A stretch of 64,000 nt of DNA from Isochrysis galbana (Eukaryota; Haptophyta; Isochrysidales; Isochrysidaceae). This document shows, one piece after another, positions 8,453-19,585 of the stretch. The notes below the pieces were generated by a model, which saw only the letters and a program-made list of their open reading frames with translations, ran no database searches and was not told the DNA's origin. Where the stretch lies: contig CM030934.1 of assembly GCA_018136815.1 (NCBI GenBank), forward strand, positions 6,557,698 to 6,621,697. The letters are read 5' to 3'. Positions within the stretch are counted from its first letter, which is position 1. Every line of letters begins with the position of its first letter. Both the position numbers and the translations under genes were made by a program.

Positions 8453-11400
8453 CTATGCACTCAATGCGTGCCATCTATTGGAGCATCGCGAGGCGGCAGT
8501 GCGGATAACGCGCTTCCGATGGTCGAGGGCGGCCTGAAGGTGAGCAAGCACCTGGCGTTTGAGCGGGAACAGGATATGGTACGGAAGCACGTCGGCGGCG
8601 CATTCTAGGAGCAGCACACACTGTACCACCAGATCTACACGGCCCCTTGCAGTGAGTGGCAGGGCATCCGTCGTTCCTAGACTGAGCAAGCGGAGAACGG
8701 TGGGAAGCGCCTCTCCCAACGCTCCAGAAAGCTCATTGTTGTCACCGTCCTTCTCTGCAAATGTGACGAGCAATTTCAACGCGTCACCGAGCATGGCCAC
8801 GGCATTCTCGCCACCGAGCAGAGTCGCCCCCGCCTGGCACAAAGGGGCCAAGGTCGGGGCGGTGATTGTGGGATCATCGTCCTTGGCCTCCGATGCCGAG
8901 CCCCCTTGGCAGCACCAAGTGGCAACCCAGTGAACCCATAGCGAGACGAGCTTCCCGTGGGGACCAAGGCTGGGAAGAAGCGTTGGAGGAGCTGCCAGAA
9001 GCAATTGCACAATGGCGTGGACACATGCTCGATGCGCCGACGAGGTGGGCCTAGCGGCGGAGAGGGCATCGCGAAGTTTGGGTAGGAGGCTAGAAACGAC
9101 GCGTTGGCCCATGAACGGGACCACCTTGGCACCGCTTGTCTTCAGCAGCAAGTCCGGCGTTTGCTCCACGAGCACGCGCAGGCAGCAACAAGCATGCGAA
9201 AGCCACTCGAGGATGTCCATTGCGGCCGTGTGAGACGCGTCGGCGTCAACGTCAGAGGATCGTTGGAGGATCATGTCGAGGAGAATGGCGGGAAGTCGGG
9301 CCGTGGCAGATCCCCCACGACACACCGAAGCCTTCGCCAGCCACGCCCATCTATGCAACTCGCCTATGGAGCCCGCGATTGCTGCGGGCTGAGCGGACCG
9401 AATGGCCTCCGCAAGTTGCTCGTCGGCCACCCATTTATTGGCTGCGGCACACAGTGAACGCAGCAAAGGTCGAGGTGCTGGCTTTCGATCGCTACCGCGG
9501 CATGCATCCATGAGCTGCTCAAAGAACCCCGTGGGAAGAGGAACGGCGGTAGGCGTCTTGGCGATTGCACGCTCGAGGAACGGCATGAGGCGGAACCTTG
9601 CCGGCTCACTTGCGGCGCAGATGGGTTCCGCATGTGCCTCACCACCAGTCCGCATCAGCCAGCCGCAGCAGAGATGGAGCCATGGCGGAGAACGTCGGTC
9701 GTCAATTGAGTCGCTCTCACAAAGTACGGCACAGAGCAAGCGCGGTTGCTCAATCAGGGCGTCCAATTGAGACGCCCCTGGTGGAAATGAGGCACCCTCG
9801 ACGGACGCCTCCGCCTCAGTTAAGCATATGGATTCGGCGGCTGCAGACCATGACGGGATGAGGCGGCGGAGGAGGTCTAAGACCATTGCTCGCAGAGACG
9901 CATTGTCAGATGACAACCCATATGCGAGCCCATCGAACAATGTCGCCACGAGGGCATCAGAGGCTGCGCGGAGCGTCAGATCGGCGGGGTCGGGACCGTC
10001 CGGGACAGTGGCCAATCCCGGGGAGCAGCCGAATCGCGACTCCACGACAGCGGTGATGATCGTCGCCCCCATTTCCCAGGCTGGATGCTCCGCCAAGAAG
10101 ATGGCCATGGCACGACCGAGTCGCACGGTGATCAACGAGCTAAAGCCCGATTCGAACGAGCCGGGCGCAGCGACCGAGCCCTGGAAAGCGAGAAAGAGGG
10201 GCTCGCGCACCTTCGTAACGGCGGCGGCGAGAAAAGCTTTCGCCGTTGTGTCCGAGGGCTCAGCACGCGCAATGCGAAGGAGCTTGCATGTTGAAATCGC
10301 GATGGCAGAGCACGAATCGCGGGGCGTCGGGAAGGCCTCGGTCAAATCCCGTCTTCCTTGGCAAGCGCCCTCCCGACCAGCAGCATCCGAAATGGCGGGG
10401 TTGGCGGTGTCCTCTTCATCCGCCGCCGCATGAGCTGCGCTGATCATCGCTTGCGCGATGAGGTCGAAGCATGTATCATAGCCAATGGGCGCTGCAGTAG
10501 CGGATTGACTAGTCGTTTCTACGGACGACTCAACATCACCGACCATCACTTGGAGGGAGAGGCACAGCAGCTGCACGGCCGGTGCTCGAAGGCTTGGGTG
10601 CGTCGGCCAGCGCTCTTCTTCTTCGAGGAGAGCCGATGCGACGCGGCGCAGCGACGGCGAGGCGGCTCTCACTGCCTTACGCACCACCAGCCTTACACTC
10701 GCGGCTTGGGCTGCGCGTAGTCCACTTGAGTCAGAAGCGCCTGCCGGCTCACTTGGGCCGAACGCGGCGTCTAGTTCCCTGGTCGCATCGGCCGCGGGCG
10801 TCTGCTCTTCAGAGGATGCATGGCCCGATGGGATCAAGACGCCGTTGAGCAACGCCAGTAGCTGGGCAAGCGCGTCCGCCTGCTCCGCACGCGCCACGCC
10901 CTTTTTGTCTAGCGATTGCAAGAGCAACGGTATGCACCGATTGACCGCGAGCGCAGCTGCCTGCGGCGTGGCCTGCACGATGGCCCTCAGCAGCTTGCCG
11001 CCTGCAACCGCACCGGCGCCTAGAGGCCTTGGTGTTGCGCACAAAACGAGGACGGGCGTGAGCATCTGTGCGACTAGCGGTCGTGGGTCGCTGGGTGTGG
11101 GATTGCCCAGCGGGGGCGTGGGAGGCAAGACATCCGTGCTGTATGAGTACTCATCGCCGCATGCGACAGCTAGCGCGGCGAGAGTCACCCCGATCGCGTC
11201 CAGCCAGACATCTCGCTCGATCTCGGGCTTGGCTGGCGCGCCGCCCCCCCCGGCTTCCAAGCTTAACACCCGCGCGAGCTGCGACCGCATTGCCTGGGAG
11301 ATCAGGTCGGCATGCAACGAGAGTGAGCGCGCACCAAACGCACGCGCGAGCGTCGCAAGCGCCTGCAGTGCCTGCATCGCCGCATCGGCGTCGAGTTCAG

Positions 11401-12349
11401 CATCTGCATCGTCTCCGGTCTGCTCAGCAGTGAGGTGCTGCAGAAAAAAGGGGATAGCAAGTGCGGCGAAGCGGCGGCTCGACGTGAGGGTACGCAGGAG
11501 TGCGCTCAGCAGGTGGGCCTGCGTGATGCCATTTTGGTCGTCCGGTGGCGGAGTGAACGAGATCGGGAAGTAGAAGGACAGCCCATCGAACACCTCGGCG
11601 ACAGCCTCGTCGAAACCGGGCGCTTCGACCTCCTCGCAAAGCTGGCACAGGTGGCGCAGCAGCTGCAGGTATAGTAGTAGGTTGCGCGGGTCCTTCTCGC
11701 CATCGAAGGCGCGCAATACGCCCAACACAAAGCGTGTGCCAGGTACGCCATTTATCAAGCCCGAGCCGCCGTGCGAGCCACCATCGGGCTCGGGATCCCG
11801 CTCGCCGGCGGCACTGCCGCAGAGGCGCAGCGTGAGGCGGAGGGCTGCGGCGCGCTCCGCCTGAGGGAGTGAGCGGACGTCCGTCTGGTCAAGCAGCGCA
11901 TCACAGATCTGTAGCCGGCATGTTGAGCCGGCTGACAGCCGCGCAACGAGCGCATCGGTCGCCTCGAGGACCGCGGCGGCGCAGGCGTAGTCCTGGAGGC
12001 GCGAGCAGAAGAAGTGGCTCAGGTGGAGCAGCTCGGCCTCCGACAGCTCACCCAGCCCTCGGAGCGCAGCCGCAAGCAGCCGCGTAGCGCGGCCACGCAG
12101 CGCCGGCTCGCTCGAAGTGATCTGTGGGCCGAGCGCGTCGACGAGGGCGCGCGCGGCGTCGTCGCGCGCGGCGAGAGCGCGTACGAGATCGTTCGCCCGC
12201 TCGTCTCCCGACCCCTGCTCGCACGCGCGCGCGGCAAGGGCGGCGAGCTCGGCGTCTACCATCGGCGGCGCGAGACGGCGAGGCGGCGGAGCCCCCCTCG
12301 CGTCAGGAAAGGGTGCGCGTGGGGCCCGCGGACCTCTCTCATAACTCAT
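8453..12349 (-). CDS. MMS19: MMS19 homologue, cytosolic Fe-S cluster targeting factor
   Basis: One uninterrupted frame of 1298 residues runs from ATG 12349; a second ATG at 12262 opens the region that aligns with the family. Diagnostic blocks are SHFFCSRLQDYAC (residues 111-123), FYFPISFTPPPDDQNG (259-274) and a C-terminus YHILFPLKRQVLAHL...LDHRKRVIRTAA, corresponding to the end of animal MMS19 where a Lys/Arg-rich HEAT repeat contacts client proteins. The remainder is predicted helical HEAT-type repeats. MMS19 works with CIAO1 and CIAO2B to hand 4Fe-4S clusters to DNA polymerases, primase and XPD-type helicases. The protein is somewhat longer than the human one (about 1030 residues) through Ala/Ser-rich loops. 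The absence of introns over 3.9 kb contrasts with the multi-exon genes nearby. Confidence 0.92.
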   Translation of the reverse strand: MSYERGPRAPRAPFPDARGAPPPRRLAPPMVDAELAALAARACEQGSGDERANDLVRALAARDDAARALVDALGPQITSSEPALRGRATRLLAAALRGLGELSEAELLHLSHFFCSRLQDYACAAAVLEATDALVARLSAGSTCRLQICDALLDQTDVRSLPQAERAAALRLTLRLCGSAAGERDPEPDGGSHGGSGLINGVPGTRFVLGVLRAFDGEKDPRNLLLYLQLLRHLCQLCEEVEAPGFDEAVAEVFDGLSFYFPISFTPPPDDQNGITQAHLLSALLRTLTSSRRFAALAIPFFLQHLTAEQTGDDADAELDADAAMQALQALATLARAFGARSLSLHADLISQAMRSQLARVLSLEAGGGGAPAKPEIERDVWLDAIGVTLAALAVACGDEYSYSTDVLPPTPPLGNPTPSDPRPLVAQMLTPVLVLCATPRPLGAGAVAGGKLLRAIVQATPQAAALAVNRCIPLLLQSLDKKGVARAEQADALAQLLALLNGVLIPSGHASSEEQTPAADATRELDAAFGPSEPAGASDSSGLRAAQAASVRLVVRKAVRAASPSLRRVASALLEEEERWPTHPSLRAPAVQLLCLSLQVMVGDVESSVETTSQSATAAPIGYDTCFDLIAQAMISAAHAAADEEDTANPAISDAAGREGACQGRRDLTEAFPTPRDSCSAIAISTCKLLRIARAEPSDTTAKAFLAAAVTKVREPLFLAFQGSVAAPGSFESGFSSLITVRLGRAMAIFLAEHPAWEMGATIITAVVESRFGCSPGLATVPDGPDPADLTLRAASDALVATLFDGLAYGLSSDNASLRAMVLDLLRRLIPSWSAAAESICLTEAEASVEGASFPPGASQLDALIEQPRLLCAVLCESDSIDDRRSPPWLHLCCGWLMRTGGEAHAEPICAASEPARFRLMPFLERAIAKTPTAVPLPTGFFEQLMDACRGSDRKPAPRPLLRSLCAAANKWVADEQLAEAIRSAQPAAIAGSIGELHRWAWLAKASVCRGGSATARLPAILLDMILQRSSDVDADASHTAAMDILEWLSHACCCLRVLVEQTPDLLLKTSGAKVVPFMGQRVVSSLLPKLRDALSAARPTSSAHRACVHAIVQLLLAAPPTLLPSLGPHGKLVSLWVHWVATWCCQGGSASEAKDDDPTITAPTLAPLCQAGATLLGGENAVAMLGDALKLLVTFAEKDGDNNELSGALGEALPTVLRLLSLGTTDALPLTARGRVDLVVQCVLLLECAADVLPYHILFPLKRQVLAHLQAALDHRKRVIRTAASRCSNRWHALSA

Positions 12350-12423
12350 AACCTGCCCCCTCCCCCCCGCATTCCCATCTCCTCTCTCTCTTCCCGCCGC
12401 CCGCCCCTTCGCTCTGTGTCAGA

Positions 12424-13930
12424 GTTTTCTTGTTGTCCTAGTTTAATCCTAGTGCTGAGGGACCGTGCCTCATCGGCAACGGAGCCCCTCCCCTGCGATG
12501 GGAGCATGGCTCGTCCGGTGTATGTGGCTAGGGATGCTAGCCAACAAGACCTCTTACAAGACTACAATTTCTAACGTGGTACCCCAACCTCTACAACCAT
12601 AGCGCGCTCGACGACGCCGCTCAAGGGTACAACACCACAACGAATAAACTCGACAAATTCGTTAAAAATCTTTTCTTCGACTCAGCGGCCGCCGACCGCG
12701 CCACACGCCCCTCCAAGTGGTGGGACCTGGACCATATGGCCAAATCACTCAACAACTTCAGTGACAGCCACAGCCAGAACCGCCCGCACTCGACAGTTCA
12801 AGGGTGGCAAAACAACAAATCCACATCGAATGACCCCAAAATCAATCCCTCAGCATCTATTCTTAGAGCCCTTGAGGCGTCGGGACGCTCGAGGTCGTCA
12901 CCCGTGTCGATTCGTCACATCATCCACTACGAGGCGCGTCGAATCTCGCCGGAAGGCACCGGGCTGCGAGGTTGCTACCAGGCGCAACAGCGTTGCAAAG
13001 TCGGGCAGCTCGAGCAAGGAAGCCCCCATTGCTCCAATGGGGAAAATTTCTTCCCCCTGGGGAACGATTGCCCGCGCCTCCCCACTGCTTCGTCAAACTG
13101 CATAGCTGCCACCTCTGCTGCACCCCCCTTGGGAGACGGGCTCGCAGAGGGCGCAGGCGAAAGGTCCAAGATTCCCCCCCCCCGCGCGGAAAACATGCCG
13201 ACCGGCCTTCGAAGCGCTCACCGGCCGACCCGCCGATCTCTCCAAATTCAAAGTCATGTTCTGCGACTGTTTCCCTCGCCTTCCCGACCATATTTCTTCG
13301 TCGAAACTCAACTCTCCGCGAGAAAAGGCCGCATTTCTTGGAATCGACTCAACACGGAAAGGCTTCTATGTCTTCCTATCCTCCTCCAATCGTGTCACTA
13401 CCGCCGTTGATGTCACTTTCAACGAACGATCTTTCACAATGCTAAGCGACGCCCGCGATCCATCATTAATCTCGCAAGCTTTCCGGCAGTCTGCAGTCTC
13501 CCTCAAACACGCTGCCTAATTTCGTCGCCGCTCCCACCACCCGCCCTCCGGTCATTTCGTCCGCCGTTCCCTCGCCGCCATTGCACTCCCTCCCAATTGC
13601 GGTCGCCCATCCCATTCTAACAGCACTTCCGCCGTCGGCCCCCCTAGCGTGGCACTTGCCGCCGGCTACCCCTCGCTCCGTCCTTTCAACGACCGTTGCC
13701 AGCCTCCTCGCTCCTCGCTATCGCCGTGACCGCCTCGTCGGTGGGGGAGTGTCTCATTGTCAATCCCGACTCGGCTAATTCAATTCCAACACCCAAATCC
13801 TTCGAAGACGCAATAGCCGATCCGATCTACGCGAAACAATGGATAGAAGCAATGAACAATGAAGGACGATGTCAAGGGCAAATACGAGACCAATAATGCT
13901 TGGACGCTAGTCCGCTCCCTATGAGGCAAT
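12424..13930 (+). mobile_element. Copia-type LTR retrotransposon fossil
   Basis: In order along the plus strand are a leader and gag-like start (MARPVYVARDASQQD) shared with 4.9 kb, then a stretch matching the segment between integrase and reverse transcriptase of Copia pol (AAFLGIDSTRKGFYVF, DVTFNE), then the start of the RT region (PKSFEDAIADPIYAKQWIEA). These are well-known Ty1/copia signatures. Much of pol is absent and the element is broken, with something like ten or more breaks. I see no paired LTRs. It is an old, internally reduced copy. Confidence 0.8.
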
Positions 13931-14589
13931 ATATTATTTGACTACAAACACAATCACATTGACGTGCGGTTACGCTGGTTGCTATTGAATCGCAACATGA
14001 TGGAGGCCTCAATCTGATCTGCCAAAGATTTAGCACGATCGGGACCAAACACACATTCACACATTGGCCCCCCCTCCTTCCGCTCCCTCCCCGTCCCCCC
14101 CGCGCCTCGCGCCCACAAAGTGTTTTGTTTTGGGGGTTGGGGCGCAGACCATGCCCAAATATCCACCAAATATCCAAATGCCAAAAAGTCCGCCCAAATA
14201 TCCAAGAGATATATCCGGATATCTTGGCCACCCCTAGTGGGTTAGTGTTGAGTGAGCGTGACATGTGGTAGGTGGGTCGGTGGTCGTATTCGTCTGTCGT
14301 TCTGGTCGTCCGCTCTCGTTCGCGTATTCGCTCCCCGTTCTCGCTCTCGTCCCTCGTTCATAACACCAACTCTACAACTCAAGCTCTCAACAACACACGC
14401 TCACGCACCCTCGCCCTCGCTCTCGTCCTCGCTATGTCCGCTCCATCGCCTCGCTCTGCCTCTCCCAAGCCCGTCTCCTTGCCTCCTCTGGAGGCGGGTG
14501 AGCCTGTCATGAGCCCGTCCCCTACTTCCGCCGTGCCTCTCGCCGCTTCCCTTCCGTCCCCTCCGTTCCCATCCGAGGTGGTGGTAACC
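13931..14589. other. Spacer of uncertain origin
   Basis: Around 14150-14230 the sequence has repeated caaatatcc units like those at 62690-62775. From 14270 to 14590 it is a CT-rich stretch with an open plus frame of 117 codons (14272-14625), rich in Pro and Ser, whose end lies inside a LINE tail. I see no conserved domain and do not call it a gene. Confidence 0.4.
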
Positions 14590-14716
14590 TCGGATCTGTC
14601 AGAGTTGCCGCAAGGCGGGAAATGAGGGAGAGGAAGGGGAATGGGCGTGGCTACGAAGATGTGACCCAGTGCCACGTGTGAGGCGAGAACATCAAAAGGT
14701 TTTTTGTTAGTATTTG
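14590..14716 (+). mobile_element. LINE 3' tail relic, type T2
   Basis: The run ttgccgcaaggcgggaaatg, then ggagaggaaggggaatgggcgtggcta, a cccagtgccacgtgtgaggcg block and aaaaggtttttt corresponds closely to 20500-20605, the 3' end of the LINE fragment there, and to the inverted copy at 46398-46530. It is 5'-truncated to little more than 100 bp. Confidence 0.75.
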
Positions 14717-14740
14717 GCAAATTATTTGGTTATGTGTTAT

Positions 14741-15441
14741 GTTTTGTTGTGGGGGCCCAAGGTCCAAGGTAGGGACCCAAGCCCAAGGGCCAAGGGAGCA
14801 GTGGTCTTGCTTGGTCCTAATCCTAGATGTGAAAGACAGAAATAGTGTTTTTTTTCGGAGGCCAAAAACAGTGTTTTTCACTGTTTTTCAAACGCCCTCC
14901 GTTTTTGCCACTGTTTTTTTAGAGCGGGGCTGGGGCTGGGGGCCGCCCGCGCGCGGCGCGCGCGAGCGCGGCGTGCACGCGGGACGCGGGACCGCGGCCA
15001 CCACACCACCAGCACGCGCGCGGATCGCGACGCGTGCGTGGGCTTGGGTTTGAACACCGATAGCGGCTCGCCATCGGCCGAGGGGAGGGGAGGGGGCAGC
15101 GGCGGCGGCGCCCTACGTATGTGTAGGACGCAGGACGCGGAGGCGGAGGAGCGGAGGCGGAGGCGTTCCGCGCGCGGGGGGGAAAGGCCCCCCTGCGGTA
15201 CATGTGGCCCCACTGTTTTTCGCACTGTTTTTTACTGTTTTTTTTCGATTCCCAAAAACAGCTGTTTTTAATGTCTTTCTAGACCTCACCCGCTGTCTTT
15301 AACATTATCTTAATAGGCCCCGGATATGTGCTTGTTGGGTGTATAGGGAAGTTTCTACCGAAAAAATTTCCTCAAATTTTCTCAACCCTGAGATTTTCAT
15401 TTACTTACCCCTAATACAAAACCCTGCTTTTGACCGCCCTA
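14741..15441 (+). mobile_element. MITE-like repeat, long form
   Basis: The first bases (gttttgttgtgggggccca) and the last 140 bp (ggccccggatatgtgcttgt to tttgaccgcccta) both recur in the 164-bp repeat at 46068-46231, while about 540 bp in the middle is unique to this copy. The right end equals the terminal sequence of the 5.6-kb MITE. The left end does not show the matching inverted repeat, so the true left border is uncertain. The middle is GC-rich and has no supported gene. Confidence 0.55.
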
Positions 15442-15868
15442 CATCATAACATATAAATATAACGATCAGCTGTCAGTTGCCTGTCCCCTGTCGTCATCGT
15501 ATCCGAACGTCAGCAACCTCTTGCACACGGTGCACGAGTCGGGTTCGCCCAAGATGTGAAGCAAGCTCCACAGTTGCTTGAGGGGTATTTCATGTTGATG
15601 ACACGCAGGGACTTCAGGAAATCACTGTCCCGAAGAAAGAAAAAGGCAGAACAACAACATAAAATCGATCATGATAATAAATACCGGAAGGTGGGCCCCT
15701 CAGTCGAGGGACGAGCAACTTTCACGCACGGAAGCAATCCTTAGGGAAGGGCCAGCGCCCGCCCGCTCGCGCTCTTCTGCGCTCATCTCCCCCTCGCTCT
15801 CACCATCCTTCTTCTCCCCTCCTCCAACACTCTTCCCGCCCCAAGAAGCGGGCGAGAAGGTAGCGCCT
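15442..15868. other. Upstream region of the ankyrin membrane protein gene
   Basis: No separate gene is seen. The frame of the downstream gene stays open back to about 15671, so a longer N-terminus or an upstream exon in this interval cannot be excluded. Confidence 0.4.
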
Positions 15869-17316
15869 ATGTCCGCGTCGGCGGTTCCTCCGCCGCCGTC
15901 GCCTCCGTCGGAGGAGGCGCTGTATGCCCTCATTCAGAGCCTGCAGGCGCAGATTGCCACACTTGAGGCTCGGCTGGATCTACAGCCCCCCTCACCGCCC
16001 CTAATCTTGCCACCGACCCCCTCACCACCCGAGCCCCCTCTCTCACCGGCCGAGCTGCCACTGTTCGTCTGGTGGCATGTCGTGCTGCCGGTGGGGGTCG
16101 CCTTGTTGCTACTCCTCGCTGGCCTGGGATTCTGCTGGTATAGGGCATACTGTGCACGCAAAGCTGGAAAGCAGATCCCGCCGTGGTGGAGCGTGTTCAG
16201 CTTTGCTTCCCGGTCGCGGGCCAAGGCGTCATCACTTGAGGCGCCCGGCTTCAATGGAATGCCGAACAGGGACTCTGGATTCCGCGATGGGCTCATCCGG
16301 GATACTGCCGCCATCATGGACCATCAGAATTTGGAAGTCATTGTGCAAGGCGCTGGCAACGAGGAATCTGGGCGAGCACAGCTGTTGGCAAGGCTGTTTG
16401 CCACAAGCAATGACGGGATAAAAAAGTCTTCGTCGCAAGACGTCGAAAGTGACATATCACTCACGACTGCGAAACAGGGTATGCCCCACACTATTGCAAC
16501 TGCGAAACAGGGTATGGCCCACCCTATTGCATTGGTGAGACGACCACTCCACCTAAGCAGAGTCGTCCCCACCAACACCTTCTGCAATACCTCATTGTCC
16601 ATGACAGATGGGGGCGACTTTGATTTTGAACAGCTAGTTGGAAGCATAGGTTCGTTGGATGCAGTATTGGTATTCCTGGTAAGCATGGGAGGCAAAGCAG
16701 CCGAGGTATGCTAGCTGCCTCCGGTACACTTGCCAGCACCCCCAAAGTCAGTGCACCCTCCTCTCGCCATGAAGTTCCATTTCACGATGTGACAGCGTCG
16801 TCATGGAATGGTTGCTCGCCATAGGTGGAAGCGCTGGTTCGCCGTGGTGCCTCTCCGCGCACTTCTCTCCTCGGTTGCGGCCCAGTCCTCTCCATCTCAG
16901 CCCGACGCTGCAGCCGCGAGGTCACTCGACTACTTTTGGAAGCAAGGGCTGAGGTCGACGAGAAGGACTCGCGCGGTTGGACTCCACTCATGCATGCCAT
17001 CGACGCACACTCGGCTGACAATCCGTAAGTGGCTGTCTTTACCTGATCTTGTCACGCTTGCAACCGCACCACTTTGTCATTGACGCCCTTGACCATCACC
17101 GCAGCTCATCTCAGCTCAGTGATCCCACCACCATAGGCGTGAGGCGACCATCACCCTGCTGCTCGATAAGGGCGCGGCGATTGATGTGTGGAGCCACGAT
17201 CTGCGCGGACCTCTCGATCTCATGAGTGTGAAGGACGTTGCCAGTAATCCAATCAAACATGGAATTGCTTCTGGGTCTCCAGAAGCGCGTCGCATGTGGG
17301 AGAACAACCATCTGTA
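15869..17316 (+). CDS. Single-pass membrane protein with cytosolic ankyrin repeats
   Basis: Three exons fit: 15869-16678, 16825-17024 and 17137-17316, with donors GTAAGC and GTAAGT and acceptors ending in TAG. Residues 1-70 are Pro/Ser-rich with a short coiled-coil-like EEALYALIQSLQAQIATLEARL. A strong membrane segment follows (HVVLPVGVALLLLLAGLGFCWY, about residues 70-91), then a basic WWSVF region. Exons 2 and 3 spell ankyrin units: LVEALVRRGASP, VTRLLLEARAEVDEKDSRGWTPLMHAI and EATITLLLDKGAAIDV. The splices are in phase and restore continuous ankyrin helices, which supports the model. A 9-residue unit (TAKQGM-H-IA) is duplicated just before the ankyrin part. A membrane-tethered scaffold role is inferred; partners are unknown. 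The start could be further upstream (15671). Confidence 0.7.
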
Positions 17317-17587
17317 GCTTCTCTAACCTCCAAATGTCTTCTATTGTCTTCAGCGTACAACCATTTCGGGAGCGCACGTGCATTTCATTTGTTTTTGCTA
17401 TTCGTGTGCCGTTCCGCTAAACTATTGTATGCGCTCCCGTGGCTGTGTCTTTCCAACTCCATATCGTGTCGAGCGATTCAATCGCTTTGTCTCATCGAGG
17501 TTGACCTCGACCGGGGGCGTGGGTAGGCTGAGACAAACGAGAGAAGAAGTCGGAGCATAGCATAACGGCTAGTGCCAGGCTCCAAGG
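17317..17587. other. 3' flank of the ankyrin gene
   Basis: This should include the 3' UTR. No other gene is seen. Confidence 0.4.
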
Positions 17588-19130
17588 AAGATGCCTACTA
17601 CTACTATTGTTACCCGCACTCTACACCGGCTGGGGTACCGCCGAAAACGCCCTTGCCCTTGCCCCTCACTGGCTCCCCTTTCCGCTTCCCCTTTTTTTTG
17701 TCGCATTCATCCTAGATGATGCGATTTCCAGGCTCTTATCTCCAGGTCCTTCGCCGTGCGGCCACAAGGTGAAGCTCAGGCACATCTAGGCTGGTAGGGC
17801 TTGTCCCTAGTGACCTAGAATTCAGGTTCTCGTTTCGTTCCTTCTAGCCTGTTCGTCAGGTCTAGATTCCAGGTTTCCTCCTTTCGGCTTTCGGGTAATC
17901 TTGACCCAAAGGAGCCAGAACCTACTTTTATAAGTGGGGGTCAATGGGGGCCTCGCGCCCCCCTCTCTCCATCGCGGACACCCCCCGGGGTGGGCCCGTA
18001 CATTCAACCCCAGCCCCTGCCCTCTGGCAGGGGCAGGGCACTCATCAATTCAGCCCAGACCCCTAGTGGGCGCGGGTCGCGAGCCGCACTCCCAGGCCCG
18101 CATGGGCCTGCTCTCGTACTGACTCCCCCCCCCATCCCTGGTCGCCAGGCAGACAGGGGCCTCAGGGCTGCACCCAAGGCCAGCGAGGCGAGCGAGGGAG
18201 AGGCAGGGGGGCCAGGGGCTGAGCCCCAGCCTCCACTGCCCCCTGAGCTGCCCCTGCTGGTCCTCTGGGCGCCCCTGAAGGACCTCTGAGAGCAGGCCAT
18301 GGCGCGCCGCATGGCGACGCGCCGCAGGGACCGGGGCGGAAGAGAATGGAACGAGGGAGAGGGGGGGATTTGCACCCCCCCCGATGGAGTGTGGTGAGAA
18401 ACGAGACCCATTTGCGTTAGCAAATGGGCGGAGGGGGGCGGCTGGCGACAGGAGGAAGATGAGGAGGGAGAGACTCAAGACGCCTACGGGAACCACTGTG
18501 GCAGGTATCTCGAGGCGCAGTCTTTTATTTCTCGAGGACAGCTCGCGGCGAGAGCTGTAAGGGCCGTTCTTCTCTTTTGACGAGAGGTTCCTCCCCCCCC
18601 CCCCGGTGCTTTTTCCCGGAGAGTCGGCCGGCGTCGACCGGTCCGCCTCAATGGGTTTTCCCCCATTTTAACTTGTGGGGAGTTAGAATGGGAGCCGGGG
18701 GCATGCGAGGGGGGAGATGTGGAGGGGTGCATAGTACACAGTAGTATGTATCTGTGACAACAGCACGCGCAAGGTGTACGGGCAGGTGCGCTGAGGGCTG
18801 TCGTGTTAGTACCGGGCTAGTGAGAGTAGTGGTACTAATGCTCAGATAGATTGTTGACCCAAAGGAGCCAGGTCGCCTGTCGCTCGCGCTGTGCGCTTGT
18901 CTCAGGCTCTCAGGGTACCTTGTGAAGGCTTGCTTAGCTTCTCGCAAGGCTTGTCTTCAAGAATACTCTTGGAGATGCCTACTACTACTACCACCACTAT
19001 TGTTGCCCGCACTCTACACCCAGCTAGGGTACCGCCGATAAATAACGCCCTTGCCCCTCACTCGCTCCCCTTTCCGCTTCCCCTTTTGTCCTAAATGATG
19101 CGATTTCCAGGCTCTTATCTGCAGGTCCCC
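17588..19130 (+). repeat. Repeat family R, tandem dimer interrupted by a 935-bp insertion
   Basis: Blocks occur in the order gatgcctactactact (17588), gatgatgcgatttccaggct (17713) and ttgacccaaaggagccag (17901); then, after an insertion, ttgacccaaaggagccag again (18854), gatgcctactactact (18974) and gatgcgatttccaggct (19096). Removing 17919-18853 plus one copy of the 18-mer leaves two tandem units of about 433 bp. Copy 1 at 1457-1758 has the same 18-mer uninterrupted. No coding capacity is seen. The tandem structure could also be read as short terminal repeats of a compact element; I cannot decide between them. Confidence 0.7.
17919..18853 (+). mobile_element. 935-bp inserted element (family III) with 18-bp TSD
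   Basis: The segment is bounded by ttgacccaaaggagccag on both sides (17901-17918 and 18854-18871), while the related copy at 1.65 kb has this 18-mer once. That makes it an insertion with target-site duplication. Its first 490 bp (from aacctacttttataagtggg) recur inverted at 49580-50090, where the alignment stops at the same terminal bases, and in part at 36110-36245. A TATA-like tttataagt lies at the left end. An 18-bp duplication suggests retroposition, but no ORF, poly(A) or promoter box assigns it to a class. Confidence 0.7.
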
Positions 19131-19251
19131 CTCCCTCTTCCCTCTTCCTCCTCTCTTCCCTGCGGCTCGGGCCCATGGTGCTCGCCTGCGACCCCCCTTC
19201 AGGTCCCCAGGTGGCCTACAGGGGGCCTGGCTCCTTGTTTTATACGCGTTC

Positions 19252-19505
19252 GAGGGGAGATACCGGAGGGAGGGGAGATATACCGGAGGGGAGATATACC
19301 GGAGGGGAGATATACCGGAGGGAGGGGAGATATACCGGAGGGAGGGGAGATATACCGGAGGGAGGGGAGATATACCGGAGGGGAGATATACCGGAGGGGA
19401 GATATACCGGAGGGGAGATATACCGGAGGGGAGATATACCGGAGGGGAGATATACCGGAGGGGAGATATAACGGAGGGGAGATATAACGGAGGGGAGATA
19501 TACCC
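19252..19505. repeat. Minisatellite, 16-bp unit with 20-bp variants
   Basis: About fifteen head-to-tail copies of ggaggggagatatacc are present; some units carry an extra gggaggga-type insertion giving 20 bp, and the last units read gagatataacg. Long open frames across it in both directions (for example GDIPEGRYTGGEIYRR) are a product of the repeat. It stops just before a LINE 3' fragment. Confidence 0.95.
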
Positions 19506-19585
19506 CACTGTCTTCTCCGCCCCCGCCCTCTCCGCCGCCGTCTTCACCTCCACTGCCTTCTCCGCACCTCGACTCGCAAGGCGCT

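Noticed and set aside
8559-11674. Many plus-strand ORFs opposite MMS19
   Set aside because: They are shadows of a GC-rich conserved gene on the minus strand.
19252-19505. CRISPR array
   Set aside because: The units are contiguous, with no unique spacers; this is a minisatellite.
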